From: Agrobacterium tumefaciens
Lineage (GTDB): Bacteria; Pseudomonadota; Alphaproteobacteria; Rhizobiales; Rhizobiaceae
Direction: 5' to 3'
DNA: 64,000 nt
NCBI GenBank assembly: GCA_017744915.1
Contig: JAGIAH010000002.1
Span: 186,001-250,000, forward strand
The notes beneath the pieces were generated by a model that was given only the letters and a program-made list of their open reading frames with translations, did not search any database and had not been told where the DNA came from. Positions 16,999-25,994 of the stretch are shown here, one piece after another. Within the stretch, counting starts at the first letter, position 1, and every line of letters starts with the position of its first letter. Position numbers and translations under genes: made by a program.

Positions 16999-18915
16999 AT
17001 GAGGTCGCCCGTGGAAATTACGCTGTCTTCCCATCCGGAACTGAGCAGGATGCAGCACGAAGGCGTGCTTCGCTTCGAAGATGTCGATGTGGAAACCGAG
17101 CAGACAGTGGCACTGCTGTCCCACACAGTTGAGCGAAGTGACGACAGGCTCCACCTGGTGGTGGACCACTCCTATTTCACGGCGAAACGCACGATTTTTG
17201 AGGTTTCCGCCCAGTGCGGCGAACAGGTCACCACCCGCGTCGTTGCGGCCGTTCAAGAGACGGTCATTGCCGTACAGACCAAGACCGTGGAAATGCTGGC
17301 ATCTGTCAATGCCGCGGTGATCAACTCCCTGGACGATCAGGAAATCGTCCATAGTGTCCTTGCCGAGGTAATGAACGTGCTGCCGCACGCGGATGCCGGG
17401 GTCTTTCGGTTGTTCGATGAAGAAAGCGGTTATCTTATCCCGGTGTCACATCAAGGGCTGCCGGATGACTATACGCATTACCGCCTGCAGCCGAATGAAT
17501 CCGTCTCCGGCGAGGTCTTCGTAACCGGCGTCCCTGCCATTCATAATGGAAGGCAAAACATCATTGATGCCCACCGTGTGATGAGCCCCGAAAGCCAGTC
17601 TTTCATGGAACGATCGCGGATTGCCAACGCATTGCTTTGCGTACCCGTTGCCGCGGAAGGCAAGCGTCTTGGCACATTGACCACATTGTGCTTTTCACCA
17701 CGTGGCACCTTCTCGCCGTTTGATCGTACGGTTTTGGAGTCGTTGGCTGCTCAGGTTGCCGTCGCATATCAGCGTTCGCTCGCCTATAAGAACGCTATCG
17801 CGACATCAAGCCGGCTTGAAAAAATGCGGAGCGACCTGGCAAGCAAGAATGCCGAGCTCGACCGCGCCGTGGAGTTGCACGACAAGCTTTTACGTATTTT
17901 CTCCACCAGCGGAAGTCTGGTCGAACGGCTGGATCTGGTTGCGGGCCTGTTTGGCGTCGAGTTTCGATTTGAGAACGTGCTCGGCGTGGATTATCGCTCC
18001 CGCGGCTGGACAGATCACCATGACAGTCTTGAGCAGATCGTTGAGGTCGCTGAAGCCCCCGTGGGGTTTTTTCATTTCCGCCCCATTGAGGATGCGCTCT
18101 TTCAGCGCGCGCTTTTCGGCACGCTTTCTGCGTTCGTGGCATTGGACTTTGTCCGCGACATGTCGAAGCTCGATGTCCTGAACGCAAGCAAGAGAGCCTA
18201 TTTCGACGATCTTTTGAAAGGTGTAGAAAGTCATGGCCGGCTCGAACATTTCGGGTTCCGGCTGGAGCGCTTTCATCAGATCATGGTCGCAAAAGTGTCG
18301 GGCCCGCTGTCGCCTGATGCTCGCCTCTCTCTCCATAGATCTCAGACAAATCTGCAGAACGCGATCAGGCTGTTGAATGCACTTGTTTTCCATCAGGACG
18401 ATGAGATCATCATCGTCTTTTCCGCGTCCACTGCGGCTGCCCTTGCCAGAAATACCAACGCAATGATGGACAGGATGTTGCACCTCAATATCCAGGTGGG
18501 GGCAAGCGTGGTTTACGATCTGACCGGATTCCACTCGACGGCGAAAACTCAGGCCCAACGAGCGGCAGAATGCCTCGTGCGGCGCGGACAGTCCGGGATT
18601 TTGTCACATCAGGATATGGGGATCGAAGCTCTGCTGAGTGGGCGCGACCGGTATGAAATCATCGACTTTGCCCACGAGGTTCTCGCTCCGCTTCTGCACG
18701 ATCAGAAACATGAATTTCTCTATGAAACCCTGCGCAGCTATATACGGGAGGGAAAATCCGCCACGCGTGCAGCTTCCTGTCTGAAGATACATAACAATAC
18801 GCTGTATCAACGACTTGCCAGAATCGAAATGCTGACCGGCCGGAAAATTTCAAACGCGGAAGACTTCACGCTGTTAAGCGTCGCCTGCCAGCTTTACTCA
18901 ACTTACTCTGGCTGA
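16999..18915 (+). CDS. GAF-domain PucR/CdaR-type transcriptional regulator
   Basis: About 638 residues from the ATG at 16999; a GTG at 16987 is possible. An N-terminal segment of about 100 residues is followed by a GAF domain (LNSLDDQEIVHSVLAEV... SVSGEVFVTGVPAIHN... FSPFDRTVLESLAAQVAVAY), a short coiled coil (LEKMRSDLASKNAELDRAVE) and a C-terminal PucR helix-turn-helix (LRSYIREGKSATRAASCLKI, then HNNTLYQRLARIEMLTG). PucR/CdaR proteins usually activate nearby catabolic genes in response to a small molecule. Divergence from the MFS-M20 operon makes that its likely target. It ends just before a hairpin at 18915-18933. Confidence 0.82.
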   Translation: MRSPVEITLSSHPELSRMQHEGVLRFEDVDVETEQTVALLSHTVERSDDRLHLVVDHSYFTAKRTIFEVSAQCGEQVTTRVVAAVQETVIAVQTKTVEMLASVNAAVINSLDDQEIVHSVLAEVMNVLPHADAGVFRLFDEESGYLIPVSHQGLPDDYTHYRLQPNESVSGEVFVTGVPAIHNGRQNIIDAHRVMSPESQSFMERSRIANALLCVPVAAEGKRLGTLTTLCFSPRGTFSPFDRTVLESLAAQVAVAYQRSLAYKNAIATSSRLEKMRSDLASKNAELDRAVELHDKLLRIFSTSGSLVERLDLVAGLFGVEFRFENVLGVDYRSRGWTDHHDSLEQIVEVAEAPVGFFHFRPIEDALFQRALFGTLSAFVALDFVRDMSKLDVLNASKRAYFDDLLKGVESHGRLEHFGFRLERFHQIMVAKVSGPLSPDARLSLHRSQTNLQNAIRLLNALVFHQDDEIIIVFSASTAAALARNTNAMMDRMLHLNIQVGASVVYDLTGFHSTAKTQAQRAAECLVRRGQSGILSHQDMGIEALLSGRDRYEIIDFAHEVLAPLLHDQKHEFLYETLRSYIREGKSATRAASCLKIHNNTLYQRLARIEMLTGRKISNAEDFTLLSVACQLYSTYSG

Positions 18916-18934
18916 GGCGCCTAGGCGCCTTTTC
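18912..18934 (+). terminator. Short terminator-like palindrome
   Basis: AGGCGC-CTAG-GCGCCT (18915-18930) followed by TTTC overlaps the stop codon of the PucR-type regulator. The stem is short and the T-run brief, so activity is uncertain. Confidence 0.5.
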
Positions 18935-19060
18935 ACCAGCCGGCTAGCGGGAGTTGTCGGGTTCCCTGTGCGCGAGGCCGAGCCCCGCCGCAAGCCGGCC
19001 TCCAGGGCAGGACATGAAGGTGAAGATCCCGGAAATCGTTTGGCGAACAGCCCCAGGTGA

Positions 19061-19969
19061 TCAGTAAACCTCGGGAACATACATTTCCGGAGGAACGGGA
19101 TGGCGGGTGTAGTCGCTGTTGCGTACACGGTTCGGCAGGACGATGTCCGGCTTCGGCACATCCTCGTACGGGATCTGGCCGAGAAGATGCGCGATGCAGT
19201 TGAGGCGCGCCTTTCTTTTGTCGACGGCCTGAACCACCCACCAGGGCGCTTCTGGAATGTGGGTTCGTTCCAGCATTTCTTCCTTGGCCTTGGTGTATTC
19301 CTCCCACCGGGCCCGGCTTTCCAGATCCATCGGGGACAATTTCCACTGCTTCAGCGGATCGCTGATACGCATGTTGAAGCGGAATTCCTGCTCCTCGTCG
19401 GTGATCGAGAACCAGTATTTGACGAGAATGATGCCCGAACGCACGAGCATGCGCTCGAATTCCGGCACGGAGCGGAAAAATTCATCAAGCTCGTCGTTCG
19501 AGCAAAAGCCCATGACGCGCTCGACGCCGGCGCGATTGTACCAGGAGCGGTCGAAAAGTACCATTTCCCCGGCGGTCGGCAGATGCGCGGTGTAACGCTG
19601 GAAATACCACTGGTTCCGCTCCCGCTCGGTCGGCGCCGGCAGCGCCACGACGCGGCAGACGCGCGGGTTGAGACGCTGGATGACGCGCTTGATGGCGCCG
19701 CCCTTGCCCGCGGAATCGCGGCCCTCGAACAGTACGACCATCTTCAGCTTTTTATATTGCACCCAGTCCTGGAGGCGAACCAGTTCATGCTGAAGCCGGA
19801 AGAGTTCGCGGAAATACGTCCTGCGATCCAGCGTCTCATCGGCTGACCGAGGCATGGTTTCGGCCACGAGATCGTCCAGACGGTCTTCATCGAGCTGCAT
19901 TTCCAGCTCTTCGTCGAAGCTGTCGATGATTTCGTCCTTGATGCGGCTCAACTGGTTGTCTTCGATCAT
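19061..19969 (-). CDS. ppk2: Polyphosphate kinase 2 family protein
   Basis: 302 residues from the ATG at 19969, the usual size of a one-domain PPK2; the frame stays open to 20230 but would run into the ABC ATPase gene. Walker A-like EGRDSAGKGGAIKR (about residues 82-95) is followed by the lid region (LPAPTERERNQWYFQRY) and the Walker B-like FDRSWYNRAGVE. PPK2 enzymes phosphorylate nucleoside mono- or diphosphates with polyphosphate, or run in reverse. The acidic N-terminal stretch (DSFDEELEMQLDEDRLDDL) is common in rhizobial members. It appears monocistronic; no link to the adjacent peptide transporter is evident. Confidence 0.92.
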   Translation of the reverse strand: MIEDNQLSRIKDEIIDSFDEELEMQLDEDRLDDLVAETMPRSADETLDRRTYFRELFRLQHELVRLQDWVQYKKLKMVVLFEGRDSAGKGGAIKRVIQRLNPRVCRVVALPAPTERERNQWYFQRYTAHLPTAGEMVLFDRSWYNRAGVERVMGFCSNDELDEFFRSVPEFERMLVRSGIILVKYWFSITDEEQEFRFNMRISDPLKQWKLSPMDLESRARWEEYTKAKEEMLERTHIPEAPWWVVQAVDKRKARLNCIAHLLGQIPYEDVPKPDIVLPNRVRNSDYTRHPVPPEMYVPEVY

Positions 19970-20120
19970 CTTGTATTTCCGCCAGCAAATGGTTGCGATA
20001 CTGTCATCAAGCACGATCTTACAACAAGCGCATGACAGAATGGCGGCGATCGCAAGGACCGCGGCGATCGTCCGTGAGTTCTTCGCACTCTGGCGGACGA
20101 CCCTTCTGGCAGGGGATGGT

Positions 20121-21731
20121 CTATGATGCCACTTCCGCCGAAAACGCGGATTTGATGAGCGTTTCGGTATATTCAGCCGTAGGCTTGTTGAATATGGCGT
20201 CCGTTTCTCCCTCTTCCACGATCTTCCCATTTTTCATGACGATGACGTAGTCCGAGATGGCCTTGATGACGGAAAGGTCGTGGCTGATGAAGATGTAGGA
20301 AAGGCCATGCGTCTTCTGCAAATCGCGCAGCAGGTCGATAACCTGTCCTTGAACGGATCGGTCCAACGCGGATGTAGGCTCATCAAGAATGACGACGTCC
20401 GGCTTGAGGATGATTGCGCGGGCAATCGCGATACGCTGACGTTGCCCACCTGAAAACTCATGAGGGTAGCGGTTGCGGGCTGCGGGATCGAGACCGACTT
20501 CTTTCAGTGCTGCGATTGCCCGCTTGTCCCGCTCCGCCCGGCTCAGCTGTTGCTCATGCACAAACAGGCCTTCGGTGATGATCTCCCCGACTGTCTGTCT
20601 TGGCGACAGCGAGCCATAGGGATCCTGAAACACAAGCTGCAAATGCCGCCGCAATGGCCGCATGGCCTTTCGGTCAAGGCCGGTGATCTCCGTCTTGCCG
20701 AAGAAAATACGGCCATCAGCTACGATAAGACGCAGAAGCGCGCGACCGAGCGTAGACTTGCCCGATCCGGATTCACCGACGATGCCGATGGTCTGTCCCT
20801 GGCGAAGGCTGATATTGACGTCGTCCACAGCCCGGAACCAGCTGGATTTCGCCAGGAAGCCACCTGGAATTTTATAATCGATCGTCACGTTCCGGCCGGA
20901 GAGGACGACCGGCGCCTCTGTGCCAACGGCCGGTTTGTGTCCACGGGGTTCGGCATCGAGAAGCATCTTGGTGTAGTCCGCCTGCGGACGATCGAAGATA
21001 TCTTCCGTTGTGCCGGACTCGACAATCTCGCCGCGGCGCATGACGGCGACGCGATTGGCGAAATGGCGGACCACGCCAAGATCATGCGTGATCAGGACGA
21101 TGGCCATGCCGAAGCGTTGCTGCAACGACTTCAGAAGGTCGAGGATCTGCGCCTGGATCGTCACATCCAGCGCAGTAGTCGGCTCATCGGCGATCAGAAT
21201 GTCCGGCTCGTTCGCGAGAGCCATGGCGATCATCACACGCTGGCGCTGGCCACCGGAAAGCTCATGGGGGTAGCTGTCTATACGCCGCTCCGGGTCAGGA
21301 ATTCCCACAAGCTTCAGGAGTTCGAGGACGCGTGCGCGCGCTTCCTTCTTATTGCCACCCCTATGGTGGAGGATCGGTTCGGCGATCTGCGCGCCGATCC
21401 GGTAGAGAGGATCGAGCGAGGTCATCGGCTCCTGGAAAATCATGGTGATTTTCGAGCCGCGAATATTGTTCAGCTCGCTGACCGGCAGGCCGATCAACTC
21501 GCGCCCTCGATATTTTGCCGAGCCCTCGATCATGCCGTTGGATGCAAGCAGCCCCATGATGCCCATCATGGTCTGGCTTTTACCGGAACCGGATTCTCCG
21601 ACGACGGCGAGCGTTTCGCCCTGTTTGACGTCAAGATCGATGCCTTTGGCGGCGCTCACCGCGCCGTCCGGCGTCGTGAAATCGACCTTGAGATTGCGCA
21701 CGGTGAGGATGGTTTCAGATGTCGTATTCAT
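20121..21731 (-). CDS. Oligopeptide-type ABC transporter, fused double ATP-binding protein
   Basis: About 536 residues starting with the ATG at 21731, one base after the permease stop; a start at 21779 would overlap the permease. It is a DppD-DppF-like fusion. Domain one has [28 protein letters not shown] and [12 protein letters not shown]. Domain two has [28 protein letters not shown] and [12 protein letters not shown]. Each half has the C-terminal extension typical of peptide ABC ATPases. It is the last gene of a binding protein-permease-permease-ATPase operon. Confidence 0.93.
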   Translation of the reverse strand: MNTTSETILTVRNLKVDFTTPDGAVSAAKGIDLDVKQGETLAVVGESGSGKSQTMMGIMGLLASNGMIEGSAKYRGRELIGLPVSELNNIRGSKITMIFQEPMTSLDPLYRIGAQIAEPILHHRGGNKKEARARVLELLKLVGIPDPERRIDSYPHELSGGQRQRVMIAMALANEPDILIADEPTTALDVTIQAQILDLLKSLQQRFGMAIVLITHDLGVVRHFANRVAVMRRGEIVESGTTEDIFDRPQADYTKMLLDAEPRGHKPAVGTEAPVVLSGRNVTIDYKIPGGFLAKSSWFRAVDDVNISLRQGQTIGIVGESGSGKSTLGRALLRLIVADGRIFFGKTEITGLDRKAMRPLRRHLQLVFQDPYGSLSPRQTVGEIITEGLFVHEQQLSRAERDKRAIAALKEVGLDPAARNRYPHEFSGGQRQRIAIARAIILKPDVVILDEPTSALDRSVQGQVIDLLRDLQKTHGLSYIFISHDLSVIKAISDYVIVMKNGKIVEEGETDAIFNKPTAEYTETLIKSAFSAEVAS

Positions 21732-21732
21732 G

Positions 21733-22863
21733 TCAACGATCCTTGGGATCCAGTGCATCACGCAACCCATCGCCCACAAAATTGAGCGAAAACAGGGTCA
21801 ACACGAAGAAGATCGCCGGAAATATCAATAGCCACGGTGCCGACTGGATATTGTTGGCACCTTCGGAAATCAGCGCCCCCCAGCTCGTCAGCGGCGCCTG
21901 AACGCCAAGGCCGAGGAAGGAGAGGAAGCTTTCCAGAAGAATGACTTTGGGCACCACGACCGTGACGAACACGACGACGGGGCCGATCGTATTGGGAATG
22001 ATGTGGCGGCGGATGATCTGCCAGTCGCTCAAACCCAAAGCCTGTGCGGCCCCCACAAATTCGCGCCGTTTCAAGGCAAGTGTCTGGCCGCGCACGATAC
22101 GCGCCATGTCGAGCCATTCGACGGCGCCGATCACCAGGAAGATCAGGATGAAGCTGCGGCCGAAAAACACCACCAGAACGACCACCAGAAAGACGAAGGG
22201 CAGCGAATAGAGGATTTCGACGAAACGCATCATCACATTGTCGACACGCCCCCCGATATATCCCGCCGTCGCGCCGTAAAGAACGCCTATCCCGAGCGAA
22301 ACGAGGCTGGCCAGAACGCCGACGGCGATCGAGATCTGCCCACCCAGCATCACGCGGGCCAACAGGTCGCGACCGTTCGAATCCGTGCCGAAAAGGAAAT
22401 ATTCGCGGTTGACGTCGCCTTCCAGCTTCAGTGTCCGGCCTTCATCTTCGGTGGCAACCACCCTGGTGTTTTCAAATTCGTTGGCGCGGTCGAAATAGCG
22501 TGTCGCGCGCGGGTCGATCGCACTGCTGGAGGTGATGGTTGCCGTGAAGGCCTGCCCCTCCACGGAAAATTCCTTCAGCTCCACGCGTGCCCGGCCGGCA
22601 ACGCCCTCCATCACGCCCTGGAGGTTGTTCACATCCGGGCGGGGCTCAAGGCTTGGCGCCACCGAGACATAGGATGAAAACACCTGGTCATAGGTATGCG
22701 TGAGGAAATGCGGACCGATAAAGGAGAAAAGCGTAATCAGCACGAGCATGATGGAACCCGCCATGGCGGCCTTGTTCCGTCTGAAACGCAGGGCTGCCAG
22801 CTGGAACAGGCTTCGGCTTTTCACCAGCGGTTGAGGGGCAAGATTGCCGGAAATATCAGTCAT
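21733..22863 (-). CDS. Oligopeptide-type ABC transporter permease (OppC-like)
   Basis: About 376 residues from the ATG at 22863, which overlaps the end of the first permease gene by eight bases. An N-terminal membrane segment is followed by a long periplasmic insertion of about 115 residues, seen in one OppC subgroup, then FLFGTDSNGRDLLARVMLG and about five more membrane segments. The EAA coupling loop lies around REFVGAAQALGLSDWQIIRRHI. It pairs with the OppB-like permease to form the channel. Confidence 0.92.
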   Translation of the reverse strand: MTDISGNLAPQPLVKSRSLFQLAALRFRRNKAAMAGSIMLVLITLFSFIGPHFLTHTYDQVFSSYVSVAPSLEPRPDVNNLQGVMEGVAGRARVELKEFSVEGQAFTATITSSSAIDPRATRYFDRANEFENTRVVATEDEGRTLKLEGDVNREYFLFGTDSNGRDLLARVMLGGQISIAVGVLASLVSLGIGVLYGATAGYIGGRVDNVMMRFVEILYSLPFVFLVVVLVVFFGRSFILIFLVIGAVEWLDMARIVRGQTLALKRREFVGAAQALGLSDWQIIRRHIIPNTIGPVVVFVTVVVPKVILLESFLSFLGLGVQAPLTSWGALISEGANNIQSAPWLLIFPAIFFVLTLFSLNFVGDGLRDALDPKDR

Positions 22864-23779
22864 GTCTGACCCTCGGATCAAGCAGGCCGTAGAGAATATC
22901 GACCACGAGATTGAACACGATGACAAAAATGGCGACGAGAACGACGGTTCCCATCACCAGCGTATAGTCACGATTGATAGCGCCAAGAACGAAGTAACGG
23001 CCGACGCCCGGGATGGTGAAGATCGTCTCGATGACCGCCGAACCCGTCAGAAGGGCGGCGGCGCAGGGCGCGAGATAAGAAACGACGGGCAGCATCGCCG
23101 CGCGCATCGCATGGAACACGACTACGCTGCGGGCCGGAAGGCCGTAAGCCTTGGCGGTGCGGATATGGTCCATCCGCAAAGCCTCGATCATCGCGCCGCG
23201 CGTCAGACGCGCGATAACCGCAAGCTGCGGCAATGCAAGCGCGATCATCGGAAGAATGAGATATCTGAGCGATCCATCACCCCAGCTGCCTGCGGGCAGA
23301 AGCCCGAGTATGACGGCGAAGATCAGAGTGAGAACGGGCGCGACAACGAAGTTCGGCACGGTGACGCCGATTGTCGAAATGGACATGATCGAGAAATCGA
23401 AGGCGCTGTTCTGCCTGAGGGCGGCCAGGGTGCCGGCAAGAACGCCGCCCACCAGCGCCAGCAAAAGAGCATAACTGCCGAGTTCCAGCGAATAGGGCAG
23501 GCCCTTGCCGATCAATTGCGCGACGGTATTGTCCTTGTAGATATAGCTCGGACCGAAATCGCCGGTGACGGCATTGCCGAGATAGATGAGATACTGGCGC
23601 CATAATGGCTCATCCAGATGATAGGTTCTCATCAGGTTTTCCATCGTCTGCGGCGGCAGGGGGCGTTCAAGGTTGAACGGACCACCCGGTGCGAAACGCA
23701 TCAGGAAAAACGAAATCGTGACGACGATAAACAGGGTCGGCACGGCGCTCGCCAAACGGCGCAGGATAAACGAGATCAT
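22856..23779 (-). CDS. Oligopeptide-type ABC transporter permease (OppB-like)
   Basis: 307 residues, about six membrane segments, with the OppB/DppB N-terminal pattern (FILRRLASAVPTLFIVVTISFFLMRFAPGGP split over the first helix) and the coupling motif with DHIRTAKAYGLPARSVVVFHAM. It lies between the binding-protein gene (54-base gap) and the OppC-like gene (eight-base overlap). Confidence 0.93.
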   Translation of the reverse strand: MISFILRRLASAVPTLFIVVTISFFLMRFAPGGPFNLERPLPPQTMENLMRTYHLDEPLWRQYLIYLGNAVTGDFGPSYIYKDNTVAQLIGKGLPYSLELGSYALLLALVGGVLAGTLAALRQNSAFDFSIMSISTIGVTVPNFVVAPVLTLIFAVILGLLPAGSWGDGSLRYLILPMIALALPQLAVIARLTRGAMIEALRMDHIRTAKAYGLPARSVVVFHAMRAAMLPVVSYLAPCAAALLTGSAVIETIFTIPGVGRYFVLGAINRDYTLVMGTVVLVAIFVIVFNLVVDILYGLLDPRVRHD

Positions 23780-23833
23780 GGTTTTTCGGGCTCCGGCATG
23801 GCACGGTGGTGTCGGCCACCGTGCCAGCGCTGC

Positions 23834-25429
23834 TTATTCGGAAACGCTCAGGAAGCGGCTGAGGTGTTCGTTGGCAGCATTGTCGACCCAACCCTTGACG
23901 CGGCTGGAAACCAGCCAAAGATCGGCCTGCGTCAGAAGCGGGGCGATCGGCTGTTCCTTCATGAGGATGGTTTCTGCCTCATGCAGCAGCTTGGAGCGTG
24001 CCGCAGGGTCCTTCTCGTCATAGGACTTCTGCATCAGCGCGTCATATTCCGCATTGTTGAACTTGGAATAGTTGAAGGTCTTGTTGGAGGATACCGAAAG
24101 GGCAAGGAAGTTTTCCGCATCCGCATAATCGGCAACCCAGCCGGCACGCGCGACGTTGAATTTGCCGCCTTCCTGCAGGTAGCCATAGTGCGAGGCGACG
24201 TCGAGGTTCACCAGCGACACCTTTGCGCCAAAGGTGTTCTTCCACATGTCGGCGATAGCCGTCGCGACGCGTTCATGGTTCGGGTTGGTGTTGTAACGGA
24301 TTTCGATGGAAAGCGGCTTGCCACCCTCACCGTAACCGGCATCCTTCATGAGCTTGAGCGCTTCGTCTTCACGATCAAGCTGCGACTGCGTGGCAAAATC
24401 GGCCTTTGCCGGTTCTCCATAGGAATCCATGCCCGGGGGGACCATGGAGTAGGCCGGAATCTGGGAGCCGCTATAGATTTCCTTGGCGAGGAAATCACGG
24501 TCCACTGCCATGGAGAGCGCCTGACGGACACGGACGTCGTTATACGGCGCTTCGCGGGTATCGAAGGTGTAATAATAGGTCGCAAGCGTCGGCGAAACGT
24601 GAACCTGCTCGCCATAGGACTTGCGCAAGCGGTCTATCTGGTCCGCGGAAAAATTGTAAGCGAGGTCCATTTCCTTTGCTTCGAAACGACGAACGGATGC
24701 AGCCTGGTCGTCGATCGGGTAAAAGATGACCTTGTCGATCTTGGTGTTCGATGCGTCCCAGAAATTGGTGTTCTTGACGACCGTCAGGCTGTCATTGGGA
24801 ACATGCGTTTCGAGCTTGTAAGCACCGTTCGAGACCATGACGCCCGGTTTTACGAAGTTGGCGCCGTTCTTTTCGTAGCTCGCCTTCGAGATTGGCAGAG
24901 CCGTCTGGTGCGCAAGGAGCTCGAGGATGAAAGGTGTCGGGCGCTCGAGTGTGATCTCAAGGGTCTTGTCATCCACCGCCTTGACGCCAAGCTGGTCAAC
25001 CGGCGTTTCGCCCTTGTTGATCTTTTCGGCGTTCTTGATCGGGTAAAGGATGTTTGCATATTTTGCAGCGGTCTTCGGGTCTTCGACGCGCTGGTAAGAG
25101 AAAACAAAATCTCCCGCCGTTACCGGAGTGCCATCCGACCACTTCGCATCCGCGCGCAGTTTGAAGGTGTAGACGGTGCCGTCCTCAGACAGGGTCCAGC
25201 TTTCCGCCGTGCCGGGAACGATCTTGCCGGCAGCATCGTAAACGGTGAGACCTTCATAAAGGTCTTTCAGGATGAATTCTTCGATGTTGATCGAGGTCTG
25301 TGCCTGATCAAGCGTCTGCGGCTCACCCGCATTGCCGCGGTGCAGAACTGTTTCTGCAAGCACGGGACTGGCCCCGATCAGAAGCGATCCTACCAGCAGG
25401 GCGGCGCGAGTTGTTGTTGTTATCGACAT
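23834..25429 (-). CDS. Oligopeptide-type ABC transporter substrate-binding protein (OppA-like)
   Basis: 531 residues with a signal peptide (ALLVGSLLIGASPVLA) and the SBP_bac_5 fold. Family segments include GNAGEPQTLDQAQT, YEGLTVYD, RADAKWSDGTPVTAGDFVFSYQR and the late VARAGWVADYADAENFL. The last two resemble OppA/MppA, so oligopeptides are the likely ligands. The ATG at 25429 has a GGGGAGAG ribosome site. It is the first gene of the four-gene transporter operon. Confidence 0.92.
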   Translation of the reverse strand: MSITTTTRAALLVGSLLIGASPVLAETVLHRGNAGEPQTLDQAQTSINIEEFILKDLYEGLTVYDAAGKIVPGTAESWTLSEDGTVYTFKLRADAKWSDGTPVTAGDFVFSYQRVEDPKTAAKYANILYPIKNAEKINKGETPVDQLGVKAVDDKTLEITLERPTPFILELLAHQTALPISKASYEKNGANFVKPGVMVSNGAYKLETHVPNDSLTVVKNTNFWDASNTKIDKVIFYPIDDQAASVRRFEAKEMDLAYNFSADQIDRLRKSYGEQVHVSPTLATYYYTFDTREAPYNDVRVRQALSMAVDRDFLAKEIYSGSQIPAYSMVPPGMDSYGEPAKADFATQSQLDREDEALKLMKDAGYGEGGKPLSIEIRYNTNPNHERVATAIADMWKNTFGAKVSLVNLDVASHYGYLQEGGKFNVARAGWVADYADAENFLALSVSSNKTFNYSKFNNAEYDALMQKSYDEKDPAARSKLLHEAETILMKEQPIAPLLTQADLWLVSSRVKGWVDNAANEHLSRFLSVSE

Positions 25430-25804
25430 TGTTTTCTCTCCCCATGAAGATTTTTGAGTCTACAAACAAGGCGATATTGCTCCGAAGCGCAACCACAATA
25501 AATTGTGAATTCATGTGGAAACTGCGACTTTCACGTCGGTTGAGGTATCCGGCGACAAGATGTCTCACGGCAAAGATGCCAATTCTTCGGTGGCGCCAGT
25601 GCGGATCCCATACGCTTTCTCGGCTTATTCATTCGTGGACCGGCGGGGAAAATTCCGCTCCATCGAAGCGGCCTTCAGGTCGTCATCCCTGATCCGTCCC
25701 GGTACGCACTAATCCACAAGCTCGTAGTCGCCAGCTGTCGGCACCTGGCTGGACAGGCGGGGGCGAGGGTTCGAATCCTCTCGAGAGCTCGCGATATTCC
25801 GGTA
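25430..25804. other. 375-base region without a recognisable gene
   Basis: The left part must carry the promoter of the oligopeptide operon. The rest holds only short weak frames, for example 25515-25712 on the plus strand, with no ribosome site I trust. At about 25770-25795 there is a tRNA T-arm-like string, GAGGGTTCGAATCCTCTC, but its stem pairs badly and no acceptor, D or anticodon arm can be built around it. It may be a tRNA-derived remnant or chance. Confidence 0.4.
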
Positions 25805-25990
25805 TCAAGAACGATATATCGTCGTGTCTCCAGGGCGGGCTTGGTTGCCCTGTCTGTGAAGCACATCCATGTCTTCCTCCAGGTGACGAATTCGCCTTTC
25901 GAGGTTTGATATTTCCTCGCCCTGAAGATCGTCCGCTCCCAGGAAGGCGTCTTCCCATTGGCGCCATTTTTGCAACAAGCGCTTTATCAT
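25805..25990 (-). CDS. Small coiled-coil protein (61 aa) downstream of ftsZ paralogue
   Basis: 61 residues starting four bases after the FtsZ-like stop, with a good ribosome site (AAGGGTAGGACC before ATG). The N-terminus is basic and amphipathic (MIKRLLQKWRQWEDAFLG) and the middle (EEISNLERRIRHLEEDMDVLHRQ) has the heptad spacing of a coiled coil. I know no family for it. Tight linkage suggests co-translation with the FtsZ-like protein and possibly a physical link to it. Not detected as a membrane protein. Confidence 0.6.
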   Translation of the reverse strand: MIKRLLQKWRQWEDAFLGADDLQGEEISNLERRIRHLEEDMDVLHRQGNQARPGDTTIYRS

Positions 25991-25994
25991 GGTC

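Noticed and set aside
19970-20230. Longer start for the PPK2 gene
   Set aside because: It would overlap the ABC ATPase gene and add residues unlike any PPK2.
25515-25712. Plus-strand frame of 65 codons
   Set aside because: No good ribosome site or similarity; left as unannotated.
25720-25800. Possible tRNA gene
   Set aside because: Only a T-arm-like string; stem mispairs and no cloverleaf can be drawn on either strand.
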